Program-made: the position numbers and the translations under genes
Notes under the pieces: generated by a model
Told to the model about the DNA's origin: nothing
The model's input: the letters and a program-made list of their open reading frames with translations, nothing else
Databases searched by the model: none
Part shown: positions 1 to 8,156 of the stretch, piece after piece
Position numbering within the stretch: the stretch's first letter is position 1
How the letters are laid out: each line of letters begins with the position of its first letter
Assembly (NCBI RefSeq): GCF_009789575.1
Contig: NZ_CP046908.1
Coordinates: 3,129,001-3,193,000, forward strand
DNA: 64,000 bases
Origin: Stappia indica
Lineage (GTDB): Bacteria; Pseudomonadota; Alphaproteobacteria; Rhizobiales; Stappiaceae
Direction: 5' to 3'

Positions 1-382
1 GCTCGACGATCAGGCGCAGCTCGATGCCGTTGAGCATGTCGCCGATGCGCTCCAGCGCATCCCGGTCGTCGTCGTCCCCCACCGCCCGTTCGCGGCTGGC
101 GCCGAGCGCGTTCTGGACATAGTTGCCGGAGCCGCGCACAGAGGAGATCAGCCCGTCCTCGCGCAGCTTGTCCAGCGCCTCGCGCAGCACGGGCCGCGAC
201 ACGTCGAACTCGCCGGCGAGCACGTTTTCCGGCGGCAGCTTGGTGCCGGCCGTGATCATGCCGGTGACGATGGCGTGGAACAGGTTCTCGTAGACCCGGT
301 CGGCCAGCCGCTCGGCTTTGCTCTGCTGAAGGTCGGCGAAGGAGAACTCCCCCGACCGCGGTGTCGATGCGGCCTTGTCCAT
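1..382 (-). CDS. GntR/FadR-family transcriptional regulator (C-terminus beyond window edge)
   Basis: Only the first 127 codons are in the window; the reading frame runs off the left edge without a stop. The start is the ATG at 382. After a short basic N-terminus (about residues 1-25) the protein shows a GntR winged helix: a helix with RVYENLFHAIV, the turn TKLPPENVLAGEFDVS, a recognition helix with SRPVLREALDKL, and the wing GLISSVRGSGNYV. The remaining part should be an FCD-type effector domain, but it is not visible. It is divergent from the TRAP/tetronate operon and is the obvious local regulator. Family is confident; the effector (a tetronate or derivative) is inferred from neighbours. 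Confidence 0.9.
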   Translation of the reverse strand, partial: MDKAASTPRSGEFSFADLQQSKAERLADRVYENLFHAIVTGMITAGTKLPPENVLAGEFDVSRPVLREALDKLREDGLISSVRGSGNYVQNALGASRERAVGDDDDRDALERIGDMLNGIELRLIVE

Positions 383-393
383 GTCTCGACTTA

Positions 394-418
394 TTGGTCA
401 AACCTGCCGTTTGGTCAA
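394..418. promoter_or_regulatory. Putative GntR operator: direct repeat TTGGTCAA x2
   Basis: Two identical octamers TTGGTCAA (394-401 and 411-418) lie 17 bp apart, just upstream of the GntR start and in the divergent region before the TRAP operon. FadR-subfamily operators often contain TGGT/ACCA half-sites, so this is a reasonable autoregulatory operator. No footprint data; inference from motif and position. Confidence 0.45.
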
Positions 419-578
419 CATCGCGGGGTGCCGATGCTCCCATTGCGGCAATTGCCAGGTCCTGCCTTGCTGGTGATCATCATACCAGTTACAGTTAAGT
501 TGTAAAACGTGTTGACTGGATTGCCGATCGCCGCCAAACTCCGCGACCGGTGCAGGAGACACCAGGGAGGATATCGTT

Positions 579-1562
579 ATGTTTCGTTTCCGCAGTTTGA
601 CAGTCGCGTCCGTGCTCGCCCTTTCGGTGGCGATGGGGGGAACCGCCACGGCGCAGACCGTCCTCAACTTCGCGCATTCCACGGCGCAGAATTCCCACTA
701 CAGCATGGGCGTCCAGGCCTTCGGCAAGAAGCTCTCCGAGCTCAGCGGCGGCAAGTTCGAGATCCGCGAGCAGGCCGCCGGCGCGCTCGGCGGTGAGCGC
801 GACGTGATCGAGGGCCTGCAGATCGGCTCGGTCGAGCTGACCGTGTCCTCGACCGGCCCGCTCGGCAACTTCGTGCCCGAGGCGCTCGTGCTCGACCTGC
901 CGTTCCTGTTCAAGGACTATGCGGCCGCTCGCGGCATCCTCGACGGCGAGATCGGCCAGGAACTGCTCGCCAAGGTCAGCGAGAACAACCTCGTGGCGCT
1001 CGCCTGGACCGAGAACGGCTTCCGCCATGTCACCAACTCCAACCGTCCGATCAACACTCCGGCCGACCTCGAGGGCCTGAAGATCCGCACCATGGAGAAC
1101 CCGGTGCACATGGAAGCCTTCCGGGCCGCCGGCGCTTCGCCGACGCCGATGGCCTTCCCGGAGGTCTTCGCCGCGCTCCAGCAGAACGTCATCGACGGCC
1201 AGGAAAACCCGATCCCGGTGATCACCGCCTCGAAGTTCTGGGAAGTGCAGAGCAACCTGACCCTGACCGGCCACGTCTACTCGCCGGCCATCATTCTCGC
1301 TTCGCCGAGCCTGTGGGACGGCCTCTCAGACGAGGAGAAGGGCTGGTTCCGCGAGGCTGCCAAGGTTGCCGTCGAGGCGACCCGCGCCAAGGTCGAGTCG
1401 GATGAAGCCAACGGTGTCGAGCTGCTGCGCAAGAACGGCATGAACGTCGTGGAGAACGTCGACAAGGCCGCCTTCCAGAAGGCCGTCGCCCCCGCCTACG
1501 ACACCTTCAAGGCGAAGTATGGCGACGAGATGCTGAAGCGCATCCAGGCCGCCCAGCAGTAA
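579..1562 (+). CDS. TRAP transporter solute-binding protein (DctP family)
   Basis: Periplasmic solute receptor of a TRAP transporter, 327 aa, the usual DctP size. Residues 1-26 form a Sec signal peptide (basic MFRFR, hydrophobic core, TATA-Q cleavage region). The mature part has the typical DctP stretches: LNFAHSTAQNSHYS near the N-terminus, VLDLPFLF around 105-112, and the ligand-arginine segment LKIRTMENP around 167-175. The ATG at 579 follows a GGGAGG ribosome site. It heads an operon of DctP-DctQ-DctM and tetronate-degrading enzymes, so the substrate is probably a tetronate or similar C4 sugar acid (inference). Confidence 0.95.
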   Translation: MFRFRSLTVASVLALSVAMGGTATAQTVLNFAHSTAQNSHYSMGVQAFGKKLSELSGGKFEIREQAAGALGGERDVIEGLQIGSVELTVSSTGPLGNFVPEALVLDLPFLFKDYAAARGILDGEIGQELLAKVSENNLVALAWTENGFRHVTNSNRPINTPADLEGLKIRTMENPVHMEAFRAAGASPTPMAFPEVFAALQQNVIDGQENPIPVITASKFWEVQSNLTLTGHVYSPAIILASPSLWDGLSDEEKGWFREAAKVAVEATRAKVESDEANGVELLRKNGMNVVENVDKAAFQKAVAPAYDTFKAKYGDEMLKRIQAAQQ

Positions 1563-1593
1563 GGTCCTCCCAAGGCCTCGCCCTCCGGCGTCC

Positions 1594-1621
1594 CCGGGGT
1601 GGCCGTACGCGGCCGCCCCGG
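1594..1621 (+). other. Intercistronic hairpin between dctP and dctQ
   Basis: A 12-bp stem (1594-1605 with 1610-1621, one G-U pair) closes a TACG loop directly after the solute-binding gene and touches the ribosome site of dctQ. No U-tract follows. Such hairpins commonly stabilise or partly terminate binding-protein mRNA so that the receptor exceeds the permease; that role is inferred. Confidence 0.6.
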
Positions 1622-1634
1622 CAGGAGTTCGATC

Positions 1635-2153
1635 ATGCAATGGTTCTTCGCTGCCGAGCGCCGGGTGACCCGCGTCGCTCTAGAGCTGTCCATCGTCGCC
1701 CTGGCGGTGATCGTCGCTCTCACCTTCTATCAGGTCGTGACGCGCTTCGTGTTCGGGCATCCTTCCGCGTGGTCGGAAGTGGCGGCCCGCTCGGCGATGA
1801 TGTGGATGGTCTTCCTCGGTCTTGCCGCCGCGTTCCGCCAGGGCGCGATGATCGCCGTCGATTTCCTGATCGACGTCGGGCCGAAGCCGCTGCGGCAGGT
1901 CCTCACCATCGTCATCGCGCTCGCCTCGCTGACGTTTCTCGCCCTGCTGATCTGGTACGGCACGGCCATGGCGTTCCGCGTTCAGCGGCAGAACCTTGCA
2001 GGCCTCGAAGTCAGCATCGCCTGGGTCTATGCGGCCTTGCCCGCCGGTGCCTTGCTGGCCGTGCCCGGGGTCATCGCCCGCACCATCGTCAGCCTCACCG
2101 GTCAGGACGACCTGCGGTCCGGCGAACTGAAGGATGTGGAGGGCCAGGTATGA
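1635..2153 (+). CDS. TRAP transporter small permease (DctQ family)
   Basis: Small membrane subunit of the TRAP transporter, 172 aa from the ATG at 1635, chosen because GCAGGAG lies 7 bp upstream; an earlier GTG start would add 12 residues overlapping the hairpin. Four hydrophobic helices are visible: VALELSIVALAVIVALTFY, the RSAMMWMVFLGLAAAF region, LTIVIALASLTFLALLIWY and VYAALPAGALLAVPGV. The W-S-E-V-A-A-R segment between helices 1 and 2 is typical of DctQ. The stop overlaps the dctM start by 4 bp (ATGA), indicating translational coupling. Confidence 0.93.
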   Translation: MQWFFAAERRVTRVALELSIVALAVIVALTFYQVVTRFVFGHPSAWSEVAARSAMMWMVFLGLAAAFRQGAMIAVDFLIDVGPKPLRQVLTIVIALASLTFLALLIWYGTAMAFRVQRQNLAGLEVSIAWVYAALPAGALLAVPGVIARTIVSLTGQDDLRSGELKDVEGQV

Positions 2154-3427
2154 ACGCGGCTCTGGCCTTTTCGCTGCTGATCCTCTTTGCCGCCGCCGTC
2201 CCCATCGGCGTGTCGCTGGTCCTTGCCAGCGCCTTCGGCATCCAGTTCTTCTCGACCGTGCCGCTGCTGCTCGCCGTGCAGCGCATCTTCGCCAGCCTCG
2301 ACTCCTTCCCGCTGCTCGCCGTCCCGCTGTTCATCCTGTCGGGCAACCTTATGGCGGCCGCGGGCATATCCGAGCGGCTTGTGGAGCTGGCCAAGTCGAT
2401 GGTCGGCGGCATCCAGGGCGGCCTTGCCTGCACCTGCGTCGTCACCTGCATGATCTTCGCCTCGGTCTCAGGCTCCTCGGTCGCCACGACCTTCGCGATC
2501 GGCGTCATTCTCATTCCGGCCATGGTGCGCCATGGCTATCCGGTCGGCACCGCCGCCGCCATCCAGGCCTCCTCGGCAGAGCTCGGCGTGCTGATCCCGC
2601 CGTCGATCCCGCTCATTCTCTACGGCGTTGCGACGGAAACCTCCATCGGCCAGCTGTTCCTGGCCGGCATCGGCCCCGGCATCCTGGTCGCCAGCGCCCT
2701 GTTCATCTACCTGATCATCCTGTGCCGGGTGAAAGGCTACGGAAAGATGGACGGCGACGGGCGCAAGCCCTTCGTCGAGGCCGTGGTGCATGCACTGTGG
2801 GCGCTGCTCATGCCGGTGATCGTGCTCGGCGGCATCTACGGCGGCATCTTCACGCCGACAGAGGCGTCCTCCATCGCGGTCGTCTACGCGCTGTTCGTCG
2901 GCCTCTTCGTCTATCGCTCGCTGACCTTCGCCAAGATCTACGCGGCGCTGCGCACCTCGGCGATCTCCAGCACGGTGATCATGGTCATCATCGCCGGCGC
3001 AGGGCTGTTCTCCTTCCTCGTGACCCGCTCGGGCCTGCCGGCGATCATCGCCGAATGGGTGCAGCAGGTGTTCACCGACCGCATCAGCTTCCTGATGGCG
3101 GTGAACGTCTTCCTCTTCATCGTCGGCATGTTCGTCGAGACCTCGGCGGCCATCCTGGTGCTGGCGCCCCTGCTGGCGCCCATCGCCGTCGCCTATGGCG
3201 TCGATCCGGTGCATTTCGGCCTGATCATCGTGGTGAACCTTGCACTCGGCATGTTCACGCCGCCGGTCGGCGTCAATCTCTTCGCCGCCTGCGCGGTGGC
3301 GAAGATATCCATCCAGAAGATCATTCCGGCCCTGGTGCCGATGGTGCTGGTGGTGATGGGCTGCGTGCTGCTGGTGACCTACGTGCCGTTCATCTCGCTC
3401 GGCCTTGTCGAGCTGTTCTACAGGTAG
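2150..3427 (+). CDS. TRAP transporter large permease (DctM family)
   Basis: Transport-channel subunit, 425 aa, about 12 membrane segments, the standard DctM length. The ATG at 2150 overlaps the dctQ stop. Characteristic stretches are PLFILSGNLMAAAGI (about 55-70), the SGSSVATTFAIG loop, the LGVLIPPSIPLILYG segment (about 145-160) and GIYGGIFTPTEAS (about 230). The C-terminus has FGLIIVVNLALGMFTPPVGVN. It acts with the DctP and DctQ upstream and delivers substrate to the enzymes encoded downstream in the same operon. Confidence 0.95.
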   Translation: MNAALAFSLLILFAAAVPIGVSLVLASAFGIQFFSTVPLLLAVQRIFASLDSFPLLAVPLFILSGNLMAAAGISERLVELAKSMVGGIQGGLACTCVVTCMIFASVSGSSVATTFAIGVILIPAMVRHGYPVGTAAAIQASSAELGVLIPPSIPLILYGVATETSIGQLFLAGIGPGILVASALFIYLIILCRVKGYGKMDGDGRKPFVEAVVHALWALLMPVIVLGGIYGGIFTPTEASSIAVVYALFVGLFVYRSLTFAKIYAALRTSAISSTVIMVIIAGAGLFSFLVTRSGLPAIIAEWVQQVFTDRISFLMAVNVFLFIVGMFVETSAAILVLAPLLAPIAVAYGVDPVHFGLIIVVNLALGMFTPPVGVNLFAACAVAKISIQKIIPALVPMVLVVMGCVLLVTYVPFISLGLVELFYR

Positions 3428-3458
3428 CGGTGGCGCTGCCTTTTTTCGGGAGACTGCA

Positions 3459-4208
3459 ATGAAACTGAAGGACAAGGTGGCCATCGTCACCGGTGCTGGC
3501 GGCGGCTATGGCGAGGGCATTGCCCACTACTTCGCCGAGCAGGGCGCCAAGGTCGTCGTCGCCGACATTCGCGGCGATGCGGCGGAAAAGGTCGCCGGCG
3601 ACATCGGCGCTGCCGCCGTGGCCTGCACCGCAGACGTCACCAGCAGCGAGTCCACCAAGGCGATGGTGCAGGCCGCGCTCGACGCGTTCGGCAAGCTCGA
3701 CATCCTCGTCAACAATGCCGGCACCACCCACAAGAACCAGTCGATGCTGCTGGTCGACGAGGCGACTTTCGACAAGGTCTATGCGGTCAACGTCAAGTCG
3801 ATCTACCACGCGGCGATCCATGCGGTGCCGGTGCTGGAAAAGAACGGCGGCGGCGTCATCATCAACATCGCCTCCACCGCCGGCGTGCGTCCGCGCCCGG
3901 GCCTGACCTGGTACAACGGCTCCAAGGGCGCGGCCATTGCCATCACCCGCTCGATGGCCGTGGAACTCGCCGACCGCAAGATCCGCGTCTGCGGCATCAA
4001 CCCGGTGATGGGCGAGACCGGCCTGACCGGCCAGTTCCTGCCGGGCGACGACACGCCGGAGACCCGTGCGAAGATCGTTGCCGGCATCCCGCTCGGCCGC
4101 ATGTCGCGTCCGCTCGACATCGCCAAGGCCTGCGGCTTCCTCGCCTCCGACGAGGCCGAGTTCATCACCGGCGTCCTGCTGGAAGTCGACGGCGGCCGCT
4201 GCATCTAG
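3459..4208 (+). CDS. SDR-family NAD(P)-dependent oxidoreductase
   Basis: Classical short-chain dehydrogenase, 249 aa from the ATG at 3459; an upstream start would add an 18-residue non-conserved tail. The Rossmann motif GAGGGYGEG is at about 13-21, the NNAG motif at about 86-89, the catalytic Ser in the IASTAG segment, and Y-x3-K as YNGSK (about 152-156). The FLASDEAEFITGVLLEVDGG tail is typical. Position between the transporter and tetronate genes suggests oxidation or reduction of a sugar acid or alcohol entering the pathway. The exact substrate cannot be read from sequence. Confidence 0.93.
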   Translation: MKLKDKVAIVTGAGGGYGEGIAHYFAEQGAKVVVADIRGDAAEKVAGDIGAAAVACTADVTSSESTKAMVQAALDAFGKLDILVNNAGTTHKNQSMLLVDEATFDKVYAVNVKSIYHAAIHAVPVLEKNGGGVIINIASTAGVRPRPGLTWYNGSKGAAIAITRSMAVELADRKIRVCGINPVMGETGLTGQFLPGDDTPETRAKIVAGIPLGRMSRPLDIAKACGFLASDEAEFITGVLLEVDGGRCI

Positions 4209-4219
4209 GCTCCCATGAA

Positions 4220-4263
4220 CGACACCCGGCGCCGGCCCGTATCGGGTGGGGCGCCGGGTGTCG
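4220..4263 (+). other. Intercistronic hairpin, 14-bp perfect stem
   Basis: CGACACCCGGCGCC (4220-4233) is perfectly inverted at 4250-4263 around a 16-nt loop. It lies between the SDR stop and the ribosome site of the next gene and has no U-tract, so it is more likely an mRNA-stability or attenuation element than a full terminator. Confidence 0.6.
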
Positions 4264-4298
4264 CGCCCGGCCCCGCCGCCCGCAAGGAGAGAGTGACA

Positions 4299-5282
4299 AT
4301 GACGACCTGCCTCATCATCGGTGGCGGCGGCATGCTCGGCCAGGGGCTGGCCGGGGCGCTGACCGCGCGGGGAACCCTCGCCGGTGCCGCCCTTTCGCAC
4401 CTGACCCTTTTCGATGTCGTCCCGGCCCGCGCGCCGGAGGGCGGCATTCCCGTCTCGGTCGAGACCGGCGACCTGTGCGCGCCCGGCGAGGCGGAGCGGC
4501 TCGTCTCCTCCCGCCCCGACGTCATCTACCACCTGGCCGCCATCGTCTCCGGCGAGGCCGAGCGCGACTTCGAGAAGGGCTACCGGATCAATCTCGACGG
4601 CACCCGCAACCTGTTCGAGGCGATCCGCGCCGAGAACGGGCGTTCGGGCTACTGCCCCCGTGTCGTGTTCACCTCTTCGCTGGCGGTGTTCGGCATTCCG
4701 CTGCCCGATGTGATCGGCGACGACTACGTGGTCACGCCGCTGTCGAGCTACGGCACGCAGAAGGCCATCGGCGAGTTGCTGCTTGCCGACTACAGCCGCC
4801 GCGGCTTCTTCGACGGCATCGGCCTGCGCCTGCCGACCATCGTGATCCGGCCGGGCAAGCCCAATGCGGCGGCCTCCGGCTTCTTCTCCTCCATCCTGCG
4901 CGAGCCGCTCGCCGGCAAGGAAGCCGTGCTGCCGGTCGGCACCGACGTGCGCCACTGGCTGGCCAGCCCGCGGGCGGCCGTCGGCTATCTCGTCCATGCC
5001 GGCGATCTCGACAGTGGCGCCATGGGCGGGCGTCGCAATATCACGCTGCCGGGCGTCTCCGTGACCGTCGGCGAGCAGATCGAGGCGCTGCGCAAGGTGG
5101 CGGGCGATGAGGCCGTCGCCCTGATCCGCCACCAGCCTGATCCCGCCATCGAGGCGATCATCTCCACCTGGCCGAAAGCCTTCGACACACGCCGCGCGCT
5201 CGATCTCGGCTTTGCCGGCGATGCCTCCATCGAGGCGATCATCACCGCCTATCTCGAGGACCACGCGGGAGCTGCCGCATGA
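4299..5282 (+). CDS. denD: NAD-dependent epimerase/dehydratase-family, D-erythronate dehydrogenase-like
   Basis: Extended-SDR protein, 327 aa from the ATG at 4299, which follows AAGGAGA by 8 bp. The N-terminal Rossmann motif is IIGGGGMLGQGL; the active-site tyrosine and lysine are in SSYGTQKAIGELLL (about 150-165), and RLPTIVIRPGKPN is typical of the DenD family. DenD oxidises D-erythronate to 2-oxo-tetronate. It lies with otnI-, otnK- and otnC-like genes, matching the established tetronate gene neighbourhood. Function assigned from family plus context; a related 4-carbon acid remains possible. Confidence 0.85.
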   Translation: MTTCLIIGGGGMLGQGLAGALTARGTLAGAALSHLTLFDVVPARAPEGGIPVSVETGDLCAPGEAERLVSSRPDVIYHLAAIVSGEAERDFEKGYRINLDGTRNLFEAIRAENGRSGYCPRVVFTSSLAVFGIPLPDVIGDDYVVTPLSSYGTQKAIGELLLADYSRRGFFDGIGLRLPTIVIRPGKPNAAASGFFSSILREPLAGKEAVLPVGTDVRHWLASPRAAVGYLVHAGDLDSGAMGGRRNITLPGVSVTVGEQIEALRKVAGDEAVALIRHQPDPAIEAIISTWPKAFDTRRALDLGFAGDASIEAIITAYLEDHAGAAA

Positions 5283-6238
5283 GCGAGACCGGTCCGCTCG
5301 TCCTCATCGGCCTCGGCGCCATGGGGCTCGGCATGGCGCGCTCGCTGCTGCGCGCCGGCCTCGATGTCACCGGCATCGACCGGGAGCAGGCGGCCATGGC
5401 TGCCTTCGAGGCGGATGGCGGACGCATCGCCGCTGATCGCGCCGCGCGCGATGCCGCGCTTCGCGAGGCCTCGGCCGTCGTGCTCGTCGTCGTCAACGCG
5501 GCCCAGACCGAGGCCGTGCTTTTCGGCGAGGACGGCATCGCGCCGCATCTTGCCCCCGGCACCGTGGTCGTCTCCTGCGCCACCTTCGCCCCCGAACATG
5601 CCGTGCGTTTCGAGGCGAAGCTCGCCGAAACCGGCCTGCTCTATCTCGATGCGCCGATCTCCGGCGGCGCGGTCCGTGCCGCCGAGGGGCGCCTGTCGAT
5701 CATGGCCTCGGGCACAGCCGAGGCCTTCTCAGCGGCCCGCCCCGCGCTTGACGCGATGGCCGAGACGGTGTTCGAACTCGGCGACCGCGCCGGTCCGGGT
5801 TCGGCCATGAAGGTGGTCAACCAGCTGCTTGCCGGCGTCCACATCGCCGCCACTGCCGAGGCGCTGACCTTCGGCGTTGGTCAGGGCATCGAGGTGGCGC
5901 GCATGGTGGAGGTGATCTCCCGCTGCGCCGGCTCGTCCTGGATGTTCGAGAACCGCGGCCCCTTCATCGCCGATGGCGACTATCGCCCGCATTCGGCGGT
6001 CGATATCTTCGTCAAGGATCTCGGCATCGTCGCCGAGGCGGCGACGGCCGGTGGGCTCTCCGTTCCGCTGACGGAAACGGCGCTCGCCCGCTTCCGGTCC
6101 GCCCATGACGCAGGTCTCGGCCGCGAGGGCGACGTGGCGGTCGCCAAGATCTATGCCCGCGAGGGCAACATCGCCCTGCCGGGCGTCCCGGCACCGGGCG
6201 CGGACGTTTTGGGCGGGACTTCCAGCGACAAGGATTGA
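5279..6238 (+). CDS. ltnD: 3-hydroxyisobutyrate-dehydrogenase-like, L-threonate dehydrogenase
   Basis: Beta-hydroxyacid dehydrogenase, 319 aa. It has the N-terminal GLGAMGLGMA nucleotide-binding motif, the substrate-binding DAPISGGAVRAAEG segment (about 124-137) and the catalytic Lys in GSAMKVVNQLL (about 180). The start overlaps the denD stop by 4 bp. LtnD oxidises L-threonate to 2-oxo-tetronate, so this operon seems able to feed both D-erythronate and L-threonate into one intermediate. Substrate is inferred from family and the otn neighbours. Confidence 0.88.
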   Translation: MSETGPLVLIGLGAMGLGMARSLLRAGLDVTGIDREQAAMAAFEADGGRIAADRAARDAALREASAVVLVVVNAAQTEAVLFGEDGIAPHLAPGTVVVSCATFAPEHAVRFEAKLAETGLLYLDAPISGGAVRAAEGRLSIMASGTAEAFSAARPALDAMAETVFELGDRAGPGSAMKVVNQLLAGVHIAATAEALTFGVGQGIEVARMVEVISRCAGSSWMFENRGPFIADGDYRPHSAVDIFVKDLGIVAEAATAGGLSVPLTETALARFRSAHDAGLGREGDVAVAKIYAREGNIALPGVPAPGADVLGGTSSDKD

Positions 6239-6240
6239 CC

Positions 6241-7503
6241 ATGCTGCTCGGCTGCATCGGCGACGACTTCACCGGCTCCTCGGACCTTGCCAACACGCTC
6301 GTCAAGGGCGGCATGGCGGTCACGCAATATTGCGGCCTGCCGGACGGCCCGGCCGCACCCGGCGTCGAGGCCGGCGTCGTTGCGCTGAAGACCCGCAGCG
6401 TGCCGGTGGCGGAGGCGGTGGAACAGTCGCTGGCGGCACTCGACTGGCTGCTGGCGCAGGGCTGCCGGCAGATCTTCTTCAAATACTGCTCGACCTTCGA
6501 TTCGACGCCGCAGGGCAATATCGGCCCGGTGATCGATGCCCTGATGGACCGGCTCGGCGCAAAGACCGCCATCGTCTGTCCGGCCTTTCCCGGCACGGGC
6601 CGCACGCTCTACCAGGGGCACCTTTTCGTCGGCGACCGGCTGCTCAGCGAGTCCGGCATGCAGGATCACCCGCTGACGCCGATGACCGACCCGGACATCC
6701 GCCGCTGGCTCTCCCTGCAGACGCCGCGCAAGGTCGGCCATGTCGCCCATGCAGACGTCGCCAAGGGCGCCGAAGCCATCGCCAGGGGGCTTGCCCGCGA
6801 GCTTGCAGACGGGGCCGGCCCGGTGGTCGTCGATGCGATCGCGGATGCGGATCTTCACGCCATCGGCGCGGCGGCGGAAGGCTTGGTGCTGATCACCGGC
6901 GGCTCCGGCGTTGCGCTCGGCCTGCCGGAGAACTTCCGCCGTGCGGGAGGGCTTGCCGGCGGCAGCGACAGCTTTGCCGGGGTCGAGGGGCCGGGCGTCG
7001 TGCTGTCGGGCTCCTGCTCGCGCGCAACCCGCGCGCAGGTAGCGCGCTACAAGGCGAACCACCCTGCGCTGGAAGTCACGGCCGACGATGTCATGTCCGG
7101 CAAGACCACCGTCGCGACCCTGCGCGCGTTCGTGCTGGAGCACCAGGACGCCGCGCCGCTCGTCTATTCCTCCGCCGATCCGGAGGAGGTGCGCCGCGCT
7201 CAGGGCATCTACGGAATGGAGACGCTGGCGGGCGCCATCGAGACGCTGTTCGCCGATCTTGCCGGCGAGCTGGCGCGCTCCGGCATCCGCCGCATCGTGT
7301 CGGCCGGCGGCGAGACTTCGGGCGCGGTCGTGCGCGGCCTTGGCTGCGAGGCGCTGCGCATCGGACCCGAGATCGATCCCGGCGTCCCGGCCTTGCGCGT
7401 GGAAGGGGCCGAGCTGGCGCTGGCGCTGAAGTCCGGCAATTTCGGCGGCGAGGACTTCTTCGAGCGCGCGCTGGCGATCCTGTCCGAAAAGGGCGCGGCA
7501 TGA
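6241..7503 (+). CDS. otnK: 3-oxo-tetronate kinase (DUF1537 family)
   Basis: Four-carbon acid sugar kinase, 420 aa from the ATG at 6241; a TTG two codons earlier is also in frame, but the ATG sits about 7 bp after ACAAGGA. The N-terminal domain has GDDFTGSSDLANTL, and FKYCSTFDSTPQGNIGP is a hallmark of OtnK. The C-terminal nucleotide-binding domain has GSCSRATRAQ and SAGGETSGAVV. It phosphorylates 3-oxo-tetronate at the 4-position in the cytoplasm before OtnC acts. It overlaps otnC by 4 bp. Confidence 0.93.
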   Translation: MLLGCIGDDFTGSSDLANTLVKGGMAVTQYCGLPDGPAAPGVEAGVVALKTRSVPVAEAVEQSLAALDWLLAQGCRQIFFKYCSTFDSTPQGNIGPVIDALMDRLGAKTAIVCPAFPGTGRTLYQGHLFVGDRLLSESGMQDHPLTPMTDPDIRRWLSLQTPRKVGHVAHADVAKGAEAIARGLARELADGAGPVVVDAIADADLHAIGAAAEGLVLITGGSGVALGLPENFRRAGGLAGGSDSFAGVEGPGVVLSGSCSRATRAQVARYKANHPALEVTADDVMSGKTTVATLRAFVLEHQDAAPLVYSSADPEEVRRAQGIYGMETLAGAIETLFADLAGELARSGIRRIVSAGGETSGAVVRGLGCEALRIGPEIDPGVPALRVEGAELALALKSGNFGGEDFFERALAILSEKGAA

Positions 7504-8150
7504 GCGAGGAAGCGAGGCTGCGCGAGCTTCTGTGCACGCTCGCCCGCTCCATGTTCGACCGCGGCCTGACGGGCGGCGCCTCGGGAAACATCTCGCTGCG
7601 CCTCTCCGACGGCGGGCTGCTGGTCACGCCCACCGGCACCTCGCTCGGCCGCCTCGACCCCGGCCGCCTGTCGCGCTTCGATGCAGGGGGGCGGCATGTC
7701 GACGGCGATGCGCCGACCAAGGAAATGCCGCTGCATTCGGCCTTTTACGAGACGCGCGGTGCCAAGGCCGGGGCCATCGTTCACCTGCATTCCAGCCATT
7801 CGGTGGCTCTCTCCATGCTGCCGGAAGTCGATCCGGACAATGTGCTGCCGCCGCTCACGCCCTATTCGATCATGCGGCTCGGCAAGGTGAAGCTGCTGCC
7901 CTTTTTCCGTCCGGGCGATGCCGCGATGGGCGAGGCGATCCGCGGGCTTGCCGGTCGCCGCAGCGCGGTGCTGCTGGCCAACCACGGTCCGGTGGTGGCG
8001 GCCAAGGACCTGGAGGCGGCGGTCTACGCCATGGAGGAGCTGGAGGAGACCGCCCGTCTCGCCCTCTTGCTGCGCGGGATGAACCCGCGCCTCCTGAGCG
8101 AGGGCGAGATCCGCTCGATTGTCGATCACTTCGATGTGGAATGGGACTGA
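7500..8150 (+). CDS. otnC: 3-oxo-tetronate 4-phosphate decarboxylase (class II aldolase family)
   Basis: Class II aldolase/adducin-type protein, 216 aa; the ATG at 7500 overlaps the otnK stop. GGASGNISLR is the substrate-phosphate loop, the metal-binding histidines are in HLHSSHS (about 98-104) and LANHGPV (about 158-165), and KEMPLHSAFYE supplies the catalytic acid region. OtnC converts 3-oxo-tetronate 4-phosphate to dihydroxyacetone phosphate and CO2. Adjacent kinase and isomerase support this over fuculose-phosphate aldolase. Confidence 0.9.
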   Translation: MSEEARLRELLCTLARSMFDRGLTGGASGNISLRLSDGGLLVTPTGTSLGRLDPGRLSRFDAGGRHVDGDAPTKEMPLHSAFYETRGAKAGAIVHLHSSHSVALSMLPEVDPDNVLPPLTPYSIMRLGKVKLLPFFRPGDAAMGEAIRGLAGRRSAVLLANHGPVVAAKDLEAAVYAMEELEETARLALLLRGMNPRLLSEGEIRSIVDHFDVEWD

Positions 8151-8156
8151 GGCGAG